Assembly: GCF_001266615.1 (NCBI RefSeq)
Contig: NZ_LGHZ01000023.1
Span: 52,639-116,638, forward strand
Source: Kluyvera genomosp. 1
Lineage (GTDB): Bacteria; Pseudomonadota; Gammaproteobacteria; Enterobacterales; Enterobacteriaceae
Length of the DNA stretch: 64,000 bases
Direction of reading: 5' to 3'
Of the stretch, positions 16,646 through 24,947 are shown piece after piece (the first letter of the stretch is position 1; each line of letters starts with the position of its first letter). The notes beneath the pieces are model-generated. The model was not told the origin of the DNA, did no database searches, and saw only the letters and a list, made by a program, of their open reading frames with translations. Both the position numbers and the translations under genes were made by a program.

Positions 16646-17773
16646 ATGCAGTGCGCACTTTATGATGCCGAACGTTGTCGTTCATGTCAGTGGATTGAGC
16701 GACCGATTAGCGAGCAACTTGCGGCCAAAATGGCCGATCTCCAGACGCTGCTGGCGGATTTTGCCGTCGGCGACTGGTGCGCACCCGTCTGCGGCCCGGA
16801 ACAGGGCTTTCGCAATAAAGCTAAAATGGTGGTCAGCGGGAGCGTAGAAAAACCGCTGCTCGGCATGCTGCATCGCGATGGCACTCCAGAAGACCTTACC
16901 GATTGTCCACTCTATCCAGAGAGCTTTGCGCCCGTATTTGCCGTTCTAAAGCCGTTTATCGCCCGCGCCGGGCTGACGCCCTACAACGTGGCGCGCAAGC
17001 GCGGCGAGCTCAAGTATCTGCTGCTCACCGAAAGCCAGCAGAACGGCGGTATGATGCTGCGCTTCGTGCTGCGCTCGCAGGACAAACTGGCACAACTGCG
17101 CGCGGCGCTGCCGTGGCTGCAGGCGCAACTGCCGCAGCTCAAAGTGATCACCGCGAATATTCAGCCGGTGCATATGGCTATCATGGAAGGCGAGCAGGAA
17201 ATTTTCTTTACCGAGCAGCAGGCGCTGGCGGAAACCTTTAATGGCGTGCCGCTGTGGATCCGTCCTCAGAGCTTCTTCCAGACCAACCCTACCGTAGCCA
17301 GCGCGCTGTACGCGACGGCGCGTGACTGGGTGAGGGCGCTGCCGGTCAACCATATGTGGGATCTGTTCTGTGGCGTTGGCGGTTTTGGCCTGCACTGCGC
17401 CACGCCGGAGATGACGCTCACCGGAATTGAAATTGCCCCAGAGGCCATTGCCTGCGCCAAACAGTCGGCGGCACAGTTGGGGCTCGACAAACTGCATTTC
17501 CAGGCGCTGGATTCGACCCAGTTTGCTACCGCACAGGGCGAAGTTCCGCAGTTGGTGTTGGTGAACCCGCCGCGTCGTGGGATTGGCAAAGCGCTGTGTG
17601 ACTATCTGAGCGAGATGGCTCCGGAGTACATCGTTTACTCCAGCTGCAATGCGCAGACCATGGCGAAGGATTTCGCCCACCTGAGGGGATACCGCGTGGA
17701 ACGGGTACAGCTGTTCGATATGTTCCCACACACGGCGCATTATGAAGTGCTGACGCTGTTAGTGCGTAACTAA
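16646..17773 (+). CDS. rlmC: 23S rRNA (uracil-747-C5)-methyltransferase RlmC
   Basis: 375-residue SAM-dependent m5U747 methyltransferase, formerly RumB/YbjF. An iron-sulfur cluster is expected from Cys3, Cys11, Cys14 and the cysteine in [10 protein letters not shown]. The central Rossmann methyltransferase core starts at [16 protein letters not shown] (SAM motif I). [12 protein letters not shown] is motif IV and YSSCNAQT carries the catalytic cysteine. The C-terminal [15 protein letters not shown] holds the general-base glutamate. Unlike RlmD it has no TRAM domain. In E. coli artJ follows; here 4 kb of accessory genes intervene. Confidence 0.95.
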   Translation: MQCALYDAERCRSCQWIERPISEQLAAKMADLQTLLADFAVGDWCAPVCGPEQGFRNKAKMVVSGSVEKPLLGMLHRDGTPEDLTDCPLYPESFAPVFAVLKPFIARAGLTPYNVARKRGELKYLLLTESQQNGGMMLRFVLRSQDKLAQLRAALPWLQAQLPQLKVITANIQPVHMAIMEGEQEIFFTEQQALAETFNGVPLWIRPQSFFQTNPTVASALYATARDWVRALPVNHMWDLFCGVGGFGLHCATPEMTLTGIEIAPEAIACAKQSAAQLGLDKLHFQALDSTQFATAQGEVPQLVLVNPPRRGIGKALCDYLSEMAPEYIVYSSCNAQTMAKDFAHLRGYRVERVQLFDMFPHTAHYEVLTLLVRN

Positions 17774-17787
17774 CGTGGTGATGACAG

Positions 17788-17811
17788 CCCGGCAAGCCAA
17801 AGGCCGCCGGG
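17788..17811. terminator. Hairpin between rlmC and the MxKDx gene
   Basis: CCCGGC / GCCGGG with an inner GGC/GCC-like stem lies between these convergent genes. There is no clear T-tract on either strand, so it is a weak terminator or a shared 3' hairpin. Confidence 0.45.
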
Positions 17812-17825
17812 TTATCACGTAGGGC

Positions 17826-18119
17826 TTATTGACTCATGGCGTCTTTTTTCATCCCGTCTTTCGCCATGTTATCCATTTTTCCCATCTTGTCCTTTTTCAT
17901 GCCGTCTTTGTGCATGCCGTTTTTGGTCATCCCATCCTTACACATGCCGTCTTTACACATTTTGTCGTGTGGTTTCGCCATGCCGTCTTTAGCCATGCCA
18001 TCGTGAGACATCGCCATACCGTCTTTCTTCATCGCATCTTTGCTCATGCTGTCGGCGGCCTGGACGTTCACCATAAACAGGGCAGACAGAGCGGCAGCGG
18101 CAATCATCATCTTTTTCAT
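17826..18119 (-). CDS. Secreted Met-rich MxKDx pentapeptide-repeat protein
   Basis: 97-residue exported protein. Signal peptide MKKMMIAAAALSALFMVNVQA, with cleavage predicted after Ala21. The mature 76 residues are almost entirely a repeat of the pattern M-x-K-D-G. I count 16 methionines in the mature part (about 21%), two cysteines (55 and 60), three histidines and many Lys/Asp pairs; no other domain is present. The pattern matches the pentapeptide MxKDx repeat family. It is 30 bp downstream of a molybdopterin oxidoreductase gene and is probably the last gene of that operon. Inferred role: periplasmic methionine sink for oxidants, like MrpX of Azospira suillum. Metal binding through Met/His/Cys is the alternative. 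Confidence 0.85.
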   Translation of the reverse strand: MKKMMIAAAALSALFMVNVQAADSMSKDAMKKDGMAMSHDGMAKDGMAKPHDKMCKDGMCKDGMTKNGMHKDGMKKDKMGKMDNMAKDGMKKDAMSQ

Positions 18120-18149
18120 GGTATTTCCTCATCATTTATGTTTTGGGTA

Positions 18150-18920
18150 TTAACTTCCACCAAACCAGTTGTAGCCCTGGTCTTCCCAGTAACCGCCCGG
18201 GAAACGATTGGTGATTTCGATAGATAAAACGTGCTTCGGGTTTTTGTATCCGAGTTTGGTCGGAATACGGATTTTCATTGGGTAGCCGTACTCGGGAGGC
18301 AAAATGCGGTTATCCCAGGTTAAGGCCAACAGCGTCTGGGGATGGAGCGCGGTAGCCATATCGATGCTGGTGTAGTAATCATCCGCGCAGCGGAAGCTGA
18401 CATATTTGGCGCGTTTATCGGCGCCAATCAGCCCCAGGAATTGGCGGAAAGGCACGCCGCCCCATTTGCCGATGGCGCTCCAACCCTCGACGCAGATATG
18501 GCGGGTGATTTGGCTAACCTGCTGCATGTGATAAAGCTCTGGCAGCGTCCAGCTTTTCGTCGTCTGCACCAGACCGCGGATCTCCAGTTGGTAATCACGT
18601 CCATCCACTTTCGGGATATCTTCTGGGCCATAGAAGGCGTTAAACGGGAAGGGCCGCGTGATTTGCGACTCGCTGTATTCCGGTGCTAGATCGCGGTCGC
18701 TGAACAGGAACCCCTGTACGCGGTCGTTAAAGCGGGACATGCGGGACAGCGCCGTCTCTACGCTTTCGTTGTCGCTAATATCACAGCCGGTGAGCATCAT
18801 GATGCCCCCGAGCGTTAAACCCTGACGCAACAGGCGTCGGCGGTCTGGGCTCAGCAACTTTTCTGCGTCCTTAACCAAATAATGTGAATCGCTGGCGGAA
18901 AGAAAGGTCGGTTTTTTCAT
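18150..18920 (-). CDS. Tat-exported molybdopterin oxidoreductase (sulfite-oxidase fold)
   Basis: 256-residue protein of the sulfite-oxidase/MsrP (YedY) superfamily. A twin-arginine motif (PDRRRLLRQG, residues 25-34) follows an unusually long n-region, then a short hydrophobic stretch ending in L43-T-G-C46, a possible lipobox. So it is expected on the periplasmic side, possibly lipid-anchored. The molybdenum-ligating cysteine is Cys143 in HICVEGWSAIGKWGGVPF. The C-terminal YGYPMKIRIPTKLGYKNPKHV is typical of the fold. It lies 10 bp after the cytochrome b gene, which would supply electrons. It is shorter than E. coli MsrP (334) and is not that orthologue. The substrate is unproven; MetO reduction is the working guess. 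Confidence 0.85.
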   Translation of the reverse strand: MKKPTFLSASDSHYLVKDAEKLLSPDRRRLLRQGLTLGGIMMLTGCDISDNESVETALSRMSRFNDRVQGFLFSDRDLAPEYSESQITRPFPFNAFYGPEDIPKVDGRDYQLEIRGLVQTTKSWTLPELYHMQQVSQITRHICVEGWSAIGKWGGVPFRQFLGLIGADKRAKYVSFRCADDYYTSIDMATALHPQTLLALTWDNRILPPEYGYPMKIRIPTKLGYKNPKHVLSIEITNRFPGGYWEDQGYNWFGGS

Positions 18921-18930
18921 CTTGTTGTCC

Positions 18931-19530
18931 TTAGCGTCCGCGCAGCATGGCGAGTAGAGTGCGCGGCACCAGTAAAACCATCAGCAGGTGAATCACCACA
19001 AACAGACCCATCGCACTCATACAGAAGAAGTGGATGTAGCGGGCGGCGTCGTAACCGCCGAGCAGCTCCCGCAGCAGCGGAAACTGCACCGATTTCCACA
19101 GCACCAGACCGGACAGCACCAGCCCGATGCCCAGCAGAATCACGCCTAAGTAAGCGAGTTTTTGCACTGCGTTGTAGTGGCTAAGATCGGCGTGCTGTAG
19201 CTTGCCGCGCAGCGCCTGATACAGGTCATGGATAAGCTCGCGAAGTGATAGTGGGAAGAATTTGCGGCGAAAACGGCCGGTGATCGTGCCGAGCGTCAAA
19301 TAGACCAATGCATTGATTCCCAGCACCCACATCATGGCGAAATGCCACTGTAATGCGCCGCCAAGCCAGCCGCCGAGCGTGAGGCTCGCCGGAAACGTAA
19401 AATCAAACAGCGGGGAAGCGTTATAGATGCGCCAGCCGCTAAACAGCATACCGGCGATGGCGATAGCGTTAACCCAGTGGCAGCAGCGAAGCCACAGTGG
19501 GTGAATGTTTGCAGGACGCGATGCGGACAT
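18931..19530 (-). CDS. Membrane cytochrome b561-type protein
   Basis: 199-residue integral membrane protein of the prokaryotic cytochrome b561 / hydrogenase cytochrome b group. I choose the ATG at 19530, which has CGGAGAG just upstream. An in-frame start at 19581 adds 17 residues of no evident role. Four to five hydrophobic helices are visible, with histidines suited to heme ligation in HPLWLRCCHWVNAIAIAGML, LQWHFAMMWVLG and ARYIHFFCMSAMGLFVVIHLLMV. First gene of the operon with the molybdoenzyme and the MxKDx protein, so it likely passes quinol electrons to the periplasmic molybdoenzyme, as MsrQ (YedZ) does for MsrP. Confidence 0.82.
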   Translation of the reverse strand: MSASRPANIHPLWLRCCHWVNAIAIAGMLFSGWRIYNASPLFDFTFPASLTLGGWLGGALQWHFAMMWVLGINALVYLTLGTITGRFRRKFFPLSLRELIHDLYQALRGKLQHADLSHYNAVQKLAYLGVILLGIGLVLSGLVLWKSVQFPLLRELLGGYDAARYIHFFCMSAMGLFVVIHLLMVLLVPRTLLAMLRGR

Positions 19531-19668
19531 GGCCGGCTCTCCGTGAATGACATGTCCACAGCTTGCGCGGTTTCCTATCACCAGATCCTCACGGAAGTTT
19601 AAATAAAATGTGATAACTTGCCGCGGCTGCCTGCGTTAAGCTTGAGAAAAGACTGTCGGTGAAAAGTG

Positions 19669-20391
19669 ATGAATAGCGCAAAGAAAATACTGCTGGTGGA
19701 AGACGACCAGGACATCGCCACCCTGCTGCGATTGAACTTGCAGGATGAAGGCTATCAGATAGTGCATGAAGCCGATGGCAATCAGGCACTGGTGCAGCTT
19801 GAAAAACAGAGCTGGGACGCCGTGATCCTCGATTTAATGCTGCCGGGCGTGGACGGGCTGGAGATTTGCCGTCGCATCCGCCAAATGACGCGCTATCTGC
19901 CGGTGATTATTATCAGCGCGCGTACCAGCGAAACGCATCGCGTTTTGGGGCTAGAGATGGGGGCCGACGATTATTTGCCAAAGCCCTTTTCCGTGCTGGA
20001 GTTGATTGCCAGGGTCAAGGCGCTGTTCCGCCGTCAGGAGGCGATGGGGCAAAACATCCGCCTGGAAAGCGGCTCGATATCCTGCCACGGCCTCGACATC
20101 GAACCGCTGTCGCGAGAAGTGCGTCTGCGCGGTGAGCCGGTGGAACTGACGCCGCGCGAATTCGACCTGCTGTACTGGTTTGCGCGTCATCCTGGCGAGG
20201 TCTTTTCCCGCCTGTCACTGCTCGACCGGGTGTGGGGCTATCAGCATGAAGGCTATGAGCATACCGTCAACACCCACATCAACCGTCTGCGGATTAAGAT
20301 TGAGCGCGATCCCGCTGAACCCGAAATCATTCTGACCGTGTGGGGTAAAGGCTATAAGTTTGCGACTGAAAAAACGGAGTCTGCACTATGA
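19669..20391 (+). CDS. OmpR-family response regulator
   Basis: 240-residue two-component response regulator. The N-terminal receiver has acidic residues E11-D12-D13, phospho-acceptor Asp55 (VILDLMLPG) and the DDYLPKPF lysine motif. The C-terminal winged helix covers about residues 130-235 (ELTPREFDLLYWFARHPGEVFSR...TVNTHINRLRIKIE). The frame also offers GTG at 19666; I choose the adjacent ATG. Its stop overlaps the kinase ATG (ATGA). It is divergent from the cytochrome-molybdoenzyme operon across 138 bp, so that operon is the likely target. It is not PhoP, CpxR or another named E. coli regulator that I recognise. Confidence 0.9.
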   Translation: MNSAKKILLVEDDQDIATLLRLNLQDEGYQIVHEADGNQALVQLEKQSWDAVILDLMLPGVDGLEICRRIRQMTRYLPVIIISARTSETHRVLGLEMGADDYLPKPFSVLELIARVKALFRRQEAMGQNIRLESGSISCHGLDIEPLSREVRLRGEPVELTPREFDLLYWFARHPGEVFSRLSLLDRVWGYQHEGYEHTVNTHINRLRIKIERDPAEPEIILTVWGKGYKFATEKTESAL

Positions 20392-21860
20392 TCCGTCGAT
20401 TGAGTCTTAGCCAGCGCTTAACGCTGGTGTTCACCTCTATTTTGCTGCTGTGTGCCGTGGCGGTGTGCAGCGTGCAGCTCTATAGCAGTAGTCAGTACGG
20501 TAATGCGATGGTGCAGCGGCTGTCGGCAGGGCTGGCACAGCAAATTGTCAAAAGCGAACCGCTGTTGGATGCGCAGGGTAATGTGAATCGGCAGACGCTC
20601 AAAACGTTGTTTGACCGCCTGATGACGCTCAATCCCAGCGTCGAGCTGTATTTGGTTTCACCGGAAGGCCAGCTGCTGGCCGATGCCGCGCCAGCCGGTC
20701 ATTTGAAGCGGCAGACCATTGCCGTTGCGCCGCTGCAAGCCTTTCTCTCAGGCGCTGCCTGGCCGGTTTACGGCGATGATCCGCGCAGCATCGATAAGCA
20801 AAAGGTCTTTAGCGTTGCACCAGTGCGCCTCAACGGTGAACTTCACTGTTATCTGTACATTATTTTGCAGGGGGAAGATCTTAACGCGCTGGCCGATACC
20901 GCATGGCGCGAAACGTTGTGGAGCACGCTCACGTGGTCACTGCTTCTGGTTGCGCTGTTTGGTCTGCTGGCGGGCATGACCGTCTGGTATTGGGTGACGC
21001 GTCCGGTGAAGAAGCTGACCGCCGATGTCCGTGGGCTGGATCAGGACAGCATCAGTGCGATTAAGCAGCTGGCGCAGCAGGAGCCAGAAAGCCATCCGGC
21101 TAATGAAGTGGCGATTTTGCGTAATACCTTTATCGAACTGGCGCGCAAAATTGCCAACCAATGGGATCAGCTTTCCGACAGCGACCGGCAGCGCCGCGAA
21201 TTTATCGCCAATATCTCCCATGATTTACGCACGCCGCTGACTTCACTGCTGGGGTATCTGGAAACGCTGTCAATGAAGGCTGACACGCTGTCGCCTGCCG
21301 ATAACCGGCAATACCTGGCGATTGCGCTGCGGCAAGGACATAAGGTTCGCCATTTATCGCAGCAGCTTTTTGAGTTGGCGAAGCTCGAACACGGTGGGAT
21401 TAAGCCGCAGCTGGAGCGTTTTGCCATTGGCGAGCTGATTCAAGACGTGGCGCAGAAATTCGATTTGGCAATTGAAACCCGGCAGTTGAAGCTTCAGGTC
21501 GATATGCCTCGCGGCTTGCCGCAGGTGCTGGCCGATGTCTCAATGATGGAGCGGGTGGTGACCAATCTGCTGGATAACGCCGTGCGCCATACGCCGGTTG
21601 GTGGAACTATTGCACTACGCGTCTGGCAGGAAGGGACACAGCTGCAGGTAGAAGTGGCAGACAGTGGGCCGGGTGTAGAGCAGGAACTGCGCGATCAGTT
21701 ATTCCAGCGGCCGTCGGCGCTGAACCCGCAGAGCGTGCGGGAAAATCGCGGTGGTTTGGGTTTACTGATTGTACGAAGAATGCTGGAACTGCATGGCGGG
21801 GGGATTCGGTTGATGGAAGCGTCCGCAGGAGCCTGTTTCCGCTTCTTTGTCCCACTGTAA
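20388..21860 (+). CDS. Membrane sensor histidine kinase
   Basis: 490-residue sensor kinase. TM1 lies at about residues 12-31, then a periplasmic sensor region (about 32-182) with no domain I recognise, then TM2 at about 183-203 followed by HAMP (VTRPVKKLTADVRGL). The HisKA phospho-site is His278 in EFIANISHDLRTPL. The ATPase domain has the N-box NLLDNAVRHTP, G1 DSGPG and G2 GGLGLLIVRRML. It is translationally coupled to the response regulator by a 4-bp overlap and forms one operon with it. A hairpin terminator shared with artJ follows. The likely signal is envelope redox stress, from the neighbouring operon (inference). Confidence 0.9.
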   Translation: MIRRLSLSQRLTLVFTSILLLCAVAVCSVQLYSSSQYGNAMVQRLSAGLAQQIVKSEPLLDAQGNVNRQTLKTLFDRLMTLNPSVELYLVSPEGQLLADAAPAGHLKRQTIAVAPLQAFLSGAAWPVYGDDPRSIDKQKVFSVAPVRLNGELHCYLYIILQGEDLNALADTAWRETLWSTLTWSLLLVALFGLLAGMTVWYWVTRPVKKLTADVRGLDQDSISAIKQLAQQEPESHPANEVAILRNTFIELARKIANQWDQLSDSDRQRREFIANISHDLRTPLTSLLGYLETLSMKADTLSPADNRQYLAIALRQGHKVRHLSQQLFELAKLEHGGIKPQLERFAIGELIQDVAQKFDLAIETRQLKLQVDMPRGLPQVLADVSMMERVVTNLLDNAVRHTPVGGTIALRVWQEGTQLQVEVADSGPGVEQELRDQLFQRPSALNPQSVRENRGGLGLLIVRRMLELHGGGIRLMEASAGACFRFFVPL

Positions 21861-21866
21861 AAAGAA

Positions 21867-21894
21867 ACCCCGCTCGGCGCGATGCCTGCGGGGT
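21867..21894. terminator. Bidirectional terminator, sensor kinase / artJ
   Basis: ACCCCGC / GCGGGGT forms a 7-bp stem with a 14-nt loop between the convergent kinase and artJ. The minus-strand side reads GGGGTTTCTTTTT, a good T-tract for artJ. The plus-strand side has TATTTTC. Confidence 0.75.
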
Positions 21895-21902
21895 ATTTTC
21901 AC

Positions 21903-22634
21903 TTACTGTGGGAACCACTGGTCGCTGATTTTCTGATAGGTGCCATCGGCTTTAATCGCTTTCAGCGCGCCGTTAAGTTTTTCCAGCAGCGCTTTGTTGT
22001 CCGGACGAACCGCGATGCCGAGGCCGGTACCGAAGTACTGCGCATCGGTTACTTTCGGCGTCGCCGCACCCAGCTGCGGGTTGGTTTTCAGCCACTCATT
22101 CACCACGGCGGTATCACCAAATACGCCATCGATACGGCCGTTCTTCAGGTCAATAATCGCGTTCTGGTAGCTGTCATAGGCCACGGTTTTCACTTCCGGG
22201 TGCTTATCCATCAGGTATTTCTGGTGGGTCGTCCCGTTTTCCATCCCGATACGTTTGCCTTTCAGATCTTCAAAACTTTTGAACTCGCCTTTTTTAGCGA
22301 TAACCAGCGCGGAGTTGGCGTAGTAGGCGTCGGTGAAGGAAACCTGTTTGCTACGTTCCGGCGTGATATCCATACCGGAAATCACCGCATCGTATTTTTT
22401 GAATTTCAACGCTGGGATCAGGCTGTCGAACGCGTGGTTGGTAAAGGTACATTCAGCCTGCATCTGTTTGCACAGCGCGGTTGCCAGATCGATATCGAAG
22501 CCAACAATCTTGTTGTTTGCATCCATTGATTCAAATGGAGGATAGGTCGCGGAAACGCCAAAGCTGATTTTCTCTGCGGCTTGAGCGCCTGCGGCAACGG
22601 TGGCGAGTAAGGCGGCCAATACTAATTTTTTCAT
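21903..22634 (-). CDS. artJ: Arginine-binding periplasmic protein ArtJ
   Basis: 243-residue periplasmic solute-binding protein for L-arginine that works with the ArtQMP importer. I start it at the ATG at 22634, which gives a normal signal peptide (MKKLVLAALLATVAAGAQA, cleavage before AEK) and the E. coli length. The longer frame to 22751 runs into promoter DNA. Conserved amino-acid-binding signatures: SATYPPFESMDANNKIVGFDIDLA, FDSLIPALKFKKYDAVISGMDITPER and DGVFGDTAVVNEWL. It is a separate transcription unit with its own ArgR boxes, split from artM by a terminator. Confidence 0.95.
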   Translation of the reverse strand: MKKLVLAALLATVAAGAQAAEKISFGVSATYPPFESMDANNKIVGFDIDLATALCKQMQAECTFTNHAFDSLIPALKFKKYDAVISGMDITPERSKQVSFTDAYYANSALVIAKKGEFKSFEDLKGKRIGMENGTTHQKYLMDKHPEVKTVAYDSYQNAIIDLKNGRIDGVFGDTAVVNEWLKTNPQLGAATPKVTDAQYFGTGLGIAVRPDNKALLEKLNGALKAIKADGTYQKISDQWFPQ

Positions 22635-22703
22635 GGATGTGCTCCTGTCTGTCTGACTTGTTGGATGCTGCCCTGCGTGTGGCATGGAGCTACAATGCCA
22701 CTG

Positions 22704-22742
22704 TGTGAATTTATATGCAATATAGCTGAGTAAATATTTTGT
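22704..22742 (-). promoter_or_regulatory. ArgR operator (two ARG boxes) before artJ
   Basis: The 18-bp word TGTGAATTTATATGCAAT (22704-22721) matches the ARG-box consensus TNTGAATWWWWATTCANW at nearly all fixed positions. Three bases further on, 22725-22742 is a weaker second box. Paired 18-bp boxes with 3-bp spacing are the standard ArgR operator. E. coli artJ is arginine-repressed through ArgR. Confidence 0.75.
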
Positions 22743-22757
22743 TTGTTGCAAAAAAAA

Positions 22758-22782
22758 ACGGATAAGCCAGCGACTTATCCGT
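22758..22782 (-). terminator. artPIQM operon terminator
   Basis: A perfect 9-bp stem (ACGGATAAG / CTTATCCGT), read on the minus strand, is followed by T8. It ends the artPIQM transcript just upstream of the artJ promoter. Confidence 0.88.
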
Positions 22783-22807
22783 TTTCATTATTCTTAATTA
22801 TGCAAAA

Positions 22808-23476
22808 TTAATTGCGATGCTCGAAGGCCAGTGCTTTACGTTCGATTAAGCGCATCAGCAGCGTCAGCAGGCCGTTGACGATAAGGTAGACCAAACCAGC
22901 TGCACCGAAGACCATCACATCGTAAGTACGCCCGTACAACAGCTGCCCATGGCCCATCACTTCCATCAGCGTGATGGTATAGGCCAGTGAGGTACTTTTG
23001 AACACCAGCACCACTTCATTGGAGTAAGAAGAGAGCGCGCGTTTGAGCGCGTACGGCAGCAGGATCGCCAGCGTATCTTTCTTGCTCATCCCCAGTGAAC
23101 TACAGGACTGCCATTGGCCTTCCGGGATCGCCCGAATTGCGCCGTAGAACAGCTGCGTGGTGTAGGCTGCGCTGTTAAGCGACAGTGCAATCATGGCGCA
23201 CAGCCACGGTTCAGACAGCAGATGCCACACCACCGGATAATTCTGCAACGACGGGAACTGGCCCGGGCCGTAGTAAATCAGGAAGATCTGCACCAGCAGC
23301 GGGGTGCCGGTGAACAGAGTGATATAAGCGCGAACCAGCCACACCACCACCGGCGTTTTCAACGTCAGAATGATGGTGAAAATCAGCGACAGCACCAGCG
23401 CCACCACGATGGAAGCCACGGTTAACGTCAGGCTGGTGTGCAGCCCTTTCATTAGCTCCGGTAAATACTCGAGCAT
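22808..23476 (-). CDS. artM: Arginine ABC transporter permease ArtM
   Basis: 222-residue inner-membrane permease of the HisMQ type, same length as E. coli ArtM. It has five or so transmembrane helices, starting at TSLTLTVASIVVALVLSLIFTIIL. The coupling loop with the EAA-like G is AIPEGQWQSCSSLGMSKKDTLAILLPYAL. The start codon overlaps the artQ stop at 23476, so the two permeases are translationally coupled and form the ArtQM heterodimer. Confidence 0.95.
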   Translation of the reverse strand: MLEYLPELMKGLHTSLTLTVASIVVALVLSLIFTIILTLKTPVVVWLVRAYITLFTGTPLLVQIFLIYYGPGQFPSLQNYPVVWHLLSEPWLCAMIALSLNSAAYTTQLFYGAIRAIPEGQWQSCSSLGMSKKDTLAILLPYALKRALSSYSNEVVLVFKSTSLAYTITLMEVMGHGQLLYGRTYDVMVFGAAGLVYLIVNGLLTLLMRLIERKALAFEHRN

Positions 23477-24192
23477 CAGCCTGGTCTCCGTTCAAAGCGA
23501 GTGGTACGCAGGTCAATGCGTTTGAGGATGTACTGGCTTAACAGCGTGATCACCAGATAAATGGCCGCCGCGACGATGTACCAGGTAAACGGTTCCTGAG
23601 TTCGCGTAGCGATGCTTTTGGTTTGCAGCATCAAATCGTTCACGCTAATCAGCGACACCAGCGCGGTATCCTTCAGCAGCACTAGCCACTGGTTGCCCAG
23701 CCCCGGCAGCGCGTGGCGCCACATCTGCGGCATCACCAGGCGGAAGAAGATTGCGCTTTTCGACAACCCCAGCGCCTGGCCGGATTCCCACTGACCTACC
23801 GGTACCGCTTTCAGCGCACCGCGCAGCGTTTGCGAGGCATAGGCGGCGTAGAGCAGGGAAAGGGCGATAACGCCGCACAGGAACGGGCTGACATCGAAGT
23901 TTTCGATCTGCATCTGCACCGGAATCTGCACGAAACCGAGGTTAATCGTGAAACCGTCGGACAGCGTCAGCAGTAGCTGAGAGGAGCCAAAATAGATAAA
24001 CAGCACCACCAGAATTTCCGGCAGGCCGCGCAGCACGGTAACTAGCGCCGAGCCCGTCCATGCGATAGGACGCCATTTGACTGACTCCCATACCGCAAAG
24101 AACATCGCCAGCGCCAGCCCGATGACCAGTGCACAAACGGCAAGGCCGACGGTCATGCCGGCGGCGCTTGCTAAAGGAAACATTTCGTTCAT
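23476..24192 (-). CDS. artQ: Arginine ABC transporter permease ArtQ
   Basis: 238-residue partner permease of ArtM. The ATG at 24192 gives the E. coli length; the in-frame TTG at 24195 is less likely. Transmembrane segments and the EAA loop [28 protein letters not shown] are visible. It starts 6 bp after the artI stop. Part of artPIQM. Confidence 0.95.
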   Translation of the reverse strand: MNEMFPLASAAGMTVGLAVCALVIGLALAMFFAVWESVKWRPIAWTGSALVTVLRGLPEILVVLFIYFGSSQLLLTLSDGFTINLGFVQIPVQMQIENFDVSPFLCGVIALSLLYAAYASQTLRGALKAVPVGQWESGQALGLSKSAIFFRLVMPQMWRHALPGLGNQWLVLLKDTALVSLISVNDLMLQTKSIATRTQEPFTWYIVAAAIYLVITLLSQYILKRIDLRTTRFERRPG

Positions 24193-24198
24193 CAAGTC

Positions 24199-24930
24199 TT
24201 ACTTCTGGAACCATTTAGCGTAGATGGTGGCGTACGTCCCATCTTTCTTCACTTTTTCCAGCGCAGCGTTGAATTTCTGCTGCAGCTCGGTGTTGCCCTG
24301 ACGGACAGCAATACCCAGGCCGGTGCCGAAGTAGTCTTTATCGGTGACTTTATCGCCCACAGCGGCCAGCTTGTCATTAGCCGTCAGCCATTCGGTCACA
24401 ACCGCAGTATCACCAAATACGCCATCGATGCGGCCATTCTGCAGATCCAGTTTGGCGTTCTGATAGCTGTCGTAAGGCACGGTGGTGATTTCTGGATGTT
24501 TATCCATGATGAATTTCTGGTGCGTGGTGCCGTTCTGCACGCCGACTTTTTTGCCTTTCAGCTGGGAAACATCGGTGAATTTGCCTTTCACACCGACAAA
24601 CAGCGCGGAGTTGTCGTAATACGGCGTGGTGAACAGAACCTGTTTCTCACGCTCAGGCGTGATATCCATGCCGGCCATCACCGCGTCGATACGGCGGAAT
24701 TTCAGGCTTGGGATCAGGCTATCGAAAGACTGATTGCTGAAGGTACAGGTGGCATCAATTTCTTTGCACAGCGCGTTAGCCAGATCCACGTCAAAGCCGA
24801 CGATCTGGTTATTGGCATCGACCGACTCAAATGGAGGGTAGGAGGCTTCCGTTGCAAAACGAATAGTTTGGGCGGCGGCAGCGGAGAGGCTGACGCTAGC
24901 GAGCAGCGCGGCAATCAGTATTTTTTTCAT
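24199..24930 (-). CDS. artI: Periplasmic amino-acid-binding protein ArtI
   Basis: 243-residue binding protein, paralogue of ArtJ in the same locus. Start taken at the ATG at 24930 (signal peptide MKKILIAALLASVSLSAAAA). The frame has an earlier ATG two codons upstream. Binding motifs ATEASYPPFESVDANNQIVGFDVDLA, AVMAGMDITPEREKQVLF and DGVFGDTAVVTEWL mirror those of ArtJ. E. coli ArtI is coded in the artPIQM operon, but its ligand is less certain than that of ArtJ. Confidence 0.94.
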   Translation of the reverse strand: MKKILIAALLASVSLSAAAAQTIRFATEASYPPFESVDANNQIVGFDVDLANALCKEIDATCTFSNQSFDSLIPSLKFRRIDAVMAGMDITPEREKQVLFTTPYYDNSALFVGVKGKFTDVSQLKGKKVGVQNGTTHQKFIMDKHPEITTVPYDSYQNAKLDLQNGRIDGVFGDTAVVTEWLTANDKLAAVGDKVTDKDYFGTGLGIAVRQGNTELQQKFNAALEKVKKDGTYATIYAKWFQK

Positions 24931-24947
24931 AGTCATTGTCCTGAATC

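Noticed and set aside
17826..18119. Possible CRISPR or non-coding tandem repeat
   Set aside because: The period is 15 bases in frame with a signal peptide upstream, with degenerate codons; it is a coding pentapeptide repeat. No CRISPR array was seen anywhere in the window.
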